Assembly (NCBI GenBank): GCA_947178235.1 | Contig: CAMWXQ010000028.1 | Location: forward strand, 1-8,945 | Length of the DNA stretch: 8,945 nt | Direction: 5' to 3' | Origin: an uncultured Muribaculaceae bacterium | GTDB taxonomy: Bacteria; Bacteroidota; Bacteroidia; Bacteroidales; Muribaculaceae | Part shown: positions 7,130 to 8,945 of the stretch, piece after piece | How the letters are laid out: every line of letters begins with the position of its first letter | Position numbering within the stretch: position 1 is the stretch's first letter | Program-made: the position numbers and the translations under genes | Notes under the pieces: generated by a model | Databases searched by the model: none | What the model was told of the DNA's origin: nothing | Seen by the model: the letters and a program-made list of their open reading frames with translations, nothing else

Positions 7130-8581
7130 ATGAAAAAACTACTTCTTGCGGCCATCGCGGCCATCGCCATAACCGCCCATGCCGGCGGAGCCGAAAAACC
7201 GTGGAACCACGGAGCCCTCAAAGTCTCCGATAACGGCCAGTATCTCAGCCACAAGGATGGCACTCCCTTCTTTTGGCTCGGCGAGACGGGTTGGCTGCTG
7301 CCCCAACGCCTCGACCGCGATGAGGCCGGCTACTATCTCGGCCGCGCCGCCAAGGCCGGTTTCAACGTCGTCCAGGTCCAGACCATCAACGGTGTACCCG
7401 CGTACAATGCTTACGGCGCCCCCTCGCACTCCGACGGATGGAATCTCACCGACGTCGACAAGCCCGGGACGTACGGATACTGGGATCACATGGACCATAT
7501 AGTTTCCTTGGCCGAAAAGAACGGCATCTATATCGGCATGGTCTGCATCTGGGGCGGACTTGTCAAGTCGGGTCAGATGGACACCGAACAGGCCAAGGCT
7601 TACGGCGAATTCCTCGCGCGCCGCTACGGCGACCGACCCAACATCGTATGGATCATCGGCGGTGACATCCCCGGCGACGTCAAGACCGAGGTATGGGATT
7701 CGCTCGCCACTTCGATACGTCGCCATGACCCCAACCATCTGATGACCTTCCACCCACGCGGCCGCACGACGTCGGCCAAGTGGTTCGGTGACCGCGACTG
7801 GTTGGACTTCAACATGTTCCAGAGCGGACACCGCCGCTACGACCAGCGCATGGGCAACAAGGATTACCCCATCCCCGACAACACCGAGGAGGACTGCTGG
7901 ATGTATGTCGACTCGGCACATGTATATTCACCGAACAAGCCTGTGATCGACGGCGAACCCTCGTACGAGGATATTCCCCAAGGTCTCCACTCGCCCGACG
8001 AACCCCGATGGACAGCCAAGGATGTCCGCCGCTACGCCTACTGGGATGTCTTCGCGGGAGCTGCCGGACATACCTACGGACACAATTCGATCATGCAGTT
8101 CGTGCGCCCGGGTGTCGGCGGCGCATACTTTGCGGACGGCGTCGAGAAGCCGTGGTACAAGGCCATGGAGGATCCGGGATTCAATCAGATGATCCACCTC
8201 AAACGTCTCATGCTCACGCTCCCCTACTTCGACCGCCGTCCGGCCCAGGAACTCATCTCGGACAACGGCGTCAAGTATGACCGCCTCATCGCCACACGCG
8301 GAAACGACTATCTGCTCGTCTACAATCACACAGGACGCCCCATGAAAGTCGACCTCGGCAAAATCGAGGGCAAGAAAAAGAATCTGTGGTGGATGGATGC
8401 CGCCACTGGGGATCTCTCATACATCGGACAGGCCGACGGCAAGTACACCTACACGCCCTCGACGGGCGACGCCGACGGCGTGCTGATAGCGATCGACTCC
8501 AAGCGCGACTATATCAAACCCGATCAGACCTCACTCGAAGAGGCTCCCAAACCGATCGACACAAGCCTCCTTACAGAATAA
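7130..8581 (+). CDS. GH140-type (DUF4038) glycoside hydrolase, apiosidase-like, exported
   Basis: A 483-residue protein with a signal peptide (MKKLLLAAIAAIAITAHAGG, cleavage about residue 18-20). The DUF4038 TIM-barrel domain covers roughly 27-365: GTPFFWLGETGWLLPQRL (44-61), AAKAGFNVVQVQ (73-84), then NIVWIIGGDIPGD (171-183) and VIDGEPSYE (272-280). A smaller beta-rich C-terminal domain of the kind called collagen-binding-like (about 370-460) follows. Asp179 and Glu276 are the likely acid/base and nucleophile. Their separation of 97 residues equals that of the Asp187/Glu284 pair I recall for the characterised GH140 apiosidase BT1012, which cleaves the apiose linkage in rhamnogalacturonan II side chains. 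Substrate specificity across DUF4038 proteins varies, so apiose is only a suggestion. A GH2 gene follows after 29 nt, probably in the same operon. Confidence 0.85.
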   Translation: MKKLLLAAIAAIAITAHAGGAEKPWNHGALKVSDNGQYLSHKDGTPFFWLGETGWLLPQRLDRDEAGYYLGRAAKAGFNVVQVQTINGVPAYNAYGAPSHSDGWNLTDVDKPGTYGYWDHMDHIVSLAEKNGIYIGMVCIWGGLVKSGQMDTEQAKAYGEFLARRYGDRPNIVWIIGGDIPGDVKTEVWDSLATSIRRHDPNHLMTFHPRGRTTSAKWFGDRDWLDFNMFQSGHRRYDQRMGNKDYPIPDNTEEDCWMYVDSAHVYSPNKPVIDGEPSYEDIPQGLHSPDEPRWTAKDVRRYAYWDVFAGAAGHTYGHNSIMQFVRPGVGGAYFADGVEKPWYKAMEDPGFNQMIHLKRLMLTLPYFDRRPAQELISDNGVKYDRLIATRGNDYLLVYNHTGRPMKVDLGKIEGKKKNLWWMDAATGDLSYIGQADGKYTYTPSTGDADGVLIAIDSKRDYIKPDQTSLEEAPKPIDTSLLTE

Positions 8582-8610
8582 ATCGTTCTCTTCACCAATC
8601 CCAACCCACA

Positions 8611-8945
8611 ATGAAAAGACTTCCTCTTCTGCTCCTCGCAGCGTGCTCGATGCTCGGTGCGCACGGCTCCAATGACTGGGAGAATCCCCAAGTATTCGCC
8701 ATTGACCGTCTCGCTCCCCGCGCGACCGCATACCCATACCCGTCGGCCGAAGAGGCTCGTGTGGGTATGCACAAGAATTCTCCCTACTTCCTCAGTCTCA
8801 ATGGCAAGTGGGCATTCAAGTACTCACCTACCCCCGCGGAGCGCCCCGTAGACTTCTACGAACACTGGTACAACGCATGGGGGTGGGATTCGATTCCCGT
8901 GCCGTCCAACTGGGAGATGCAAGGGGAGGGGACCGAAATCTACAC
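8611..8945 (+). CDS. GH2 beta-galactosidase-like enzyme, N-terminus (partial)
   Basis: The ATG at 8611 opens a frame running to the window edge (111 full codons). It starts with a signal sequence, MKRLPLLLLAACSMLGAHG. LAAC at 9-12 resembles a lipobox, so it could be a lipoprotein anchored at Cys12, or be cleaved after about residue 19. The mature part has the usual opening of large secreted GH2 enzymes: NDWENPQVFAIDRLAPRAT (21-39), PYPSAEEA (42-49), the sugar-binding-domain strand SPYFLSLNGKWAFKYS (56-71), and IPVPSNWEMQGEGTEIY at the edge. These proteins are commonly about 1000 residues with the catalytic Glu residues far downstream, so activity cannot be judged here. GH2 members of this form are mostly beta-galactosidases; other beta-glycosidases are possible. 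It lies 29 nt after the GH140 gene, suggesting an operon for plant-glycan breakdown. Confidence 0.88.
   Translation, partial: MKRLPLLLLAACSMLGAHGSNDWENPQVFAIDRLAPRATAYPYPSAEEARVGMHKNSPYFLSLNGKWAFKYSPTPAERPVDFYEHWYNAWGWDSIPVPSNWEMQGEGTEIY

Overview
The window looks like chromosomal DNA of a fairly GC-rich member of the Bacteroidota, most likely Bacteroidales; a Muribaculaceae-like gut lineage is my guess and the family is not proven. The signs are promoters of the Bacteroides type (-33 TTTG, about 20 nt, -7 TAnnTTTG), starts without Shine-Dalgarno sequences, and protein families typical of the order: a DUF3575 protein, a double-parvulin SurA-like foldase, a GH140/DUF4038 enzyme and a large secreted GH2 enzyme.

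Left end (1-782): the N-terminus of a minus-strand DUF3575 protein with a long AT-rich leader and a good promoter, then a minus-strand tRNA-Arg(CCT) with its own promoter and intrinsic terminator. The tRNA promoter is divergent from that of the next gene.

Envelope pair (783-2330): a secreted TraB/GumN-family protein (plus) and a secreted L,D-transpeptidase (minus) converge on a tandem 9-bp repeat that supplies the stop codons of both genes.

Centre (2393-4898): a small family-2 glycosyltransferase whose promoter almost touches its start codon, suggesting a leaderless transcript. It is followed by guaB (IMP dehydrogenase, guanine nucleotide synthesis) with its own promoter and a strong terminator.

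Right part (5020-8945): a periplasmic SurA-like peptidyl-prolyl isomerase, then a 90-bp nested palindromic element between genes. Next come two exported glycoside hydrolases 29 nt apart, a complete GH140-type (apiosidase-like) enzyme and the N-terminus of a GH2 beta-galactosidase-like enzyme. These two probably belong to a glycan-use operon that continues past the window edge.

Most of this is ordinary core and envelope gene content. I see no phage, transposase, CRISPR array or defence cassette, and no clear undescribed multi-gene system. The most unusual items are the two non-coding repeat structures (1656-1700 and 6996-7085), the probable leaderless start at 2430, and a G-homopolymer beside the promoter of the DUF3575 gene.
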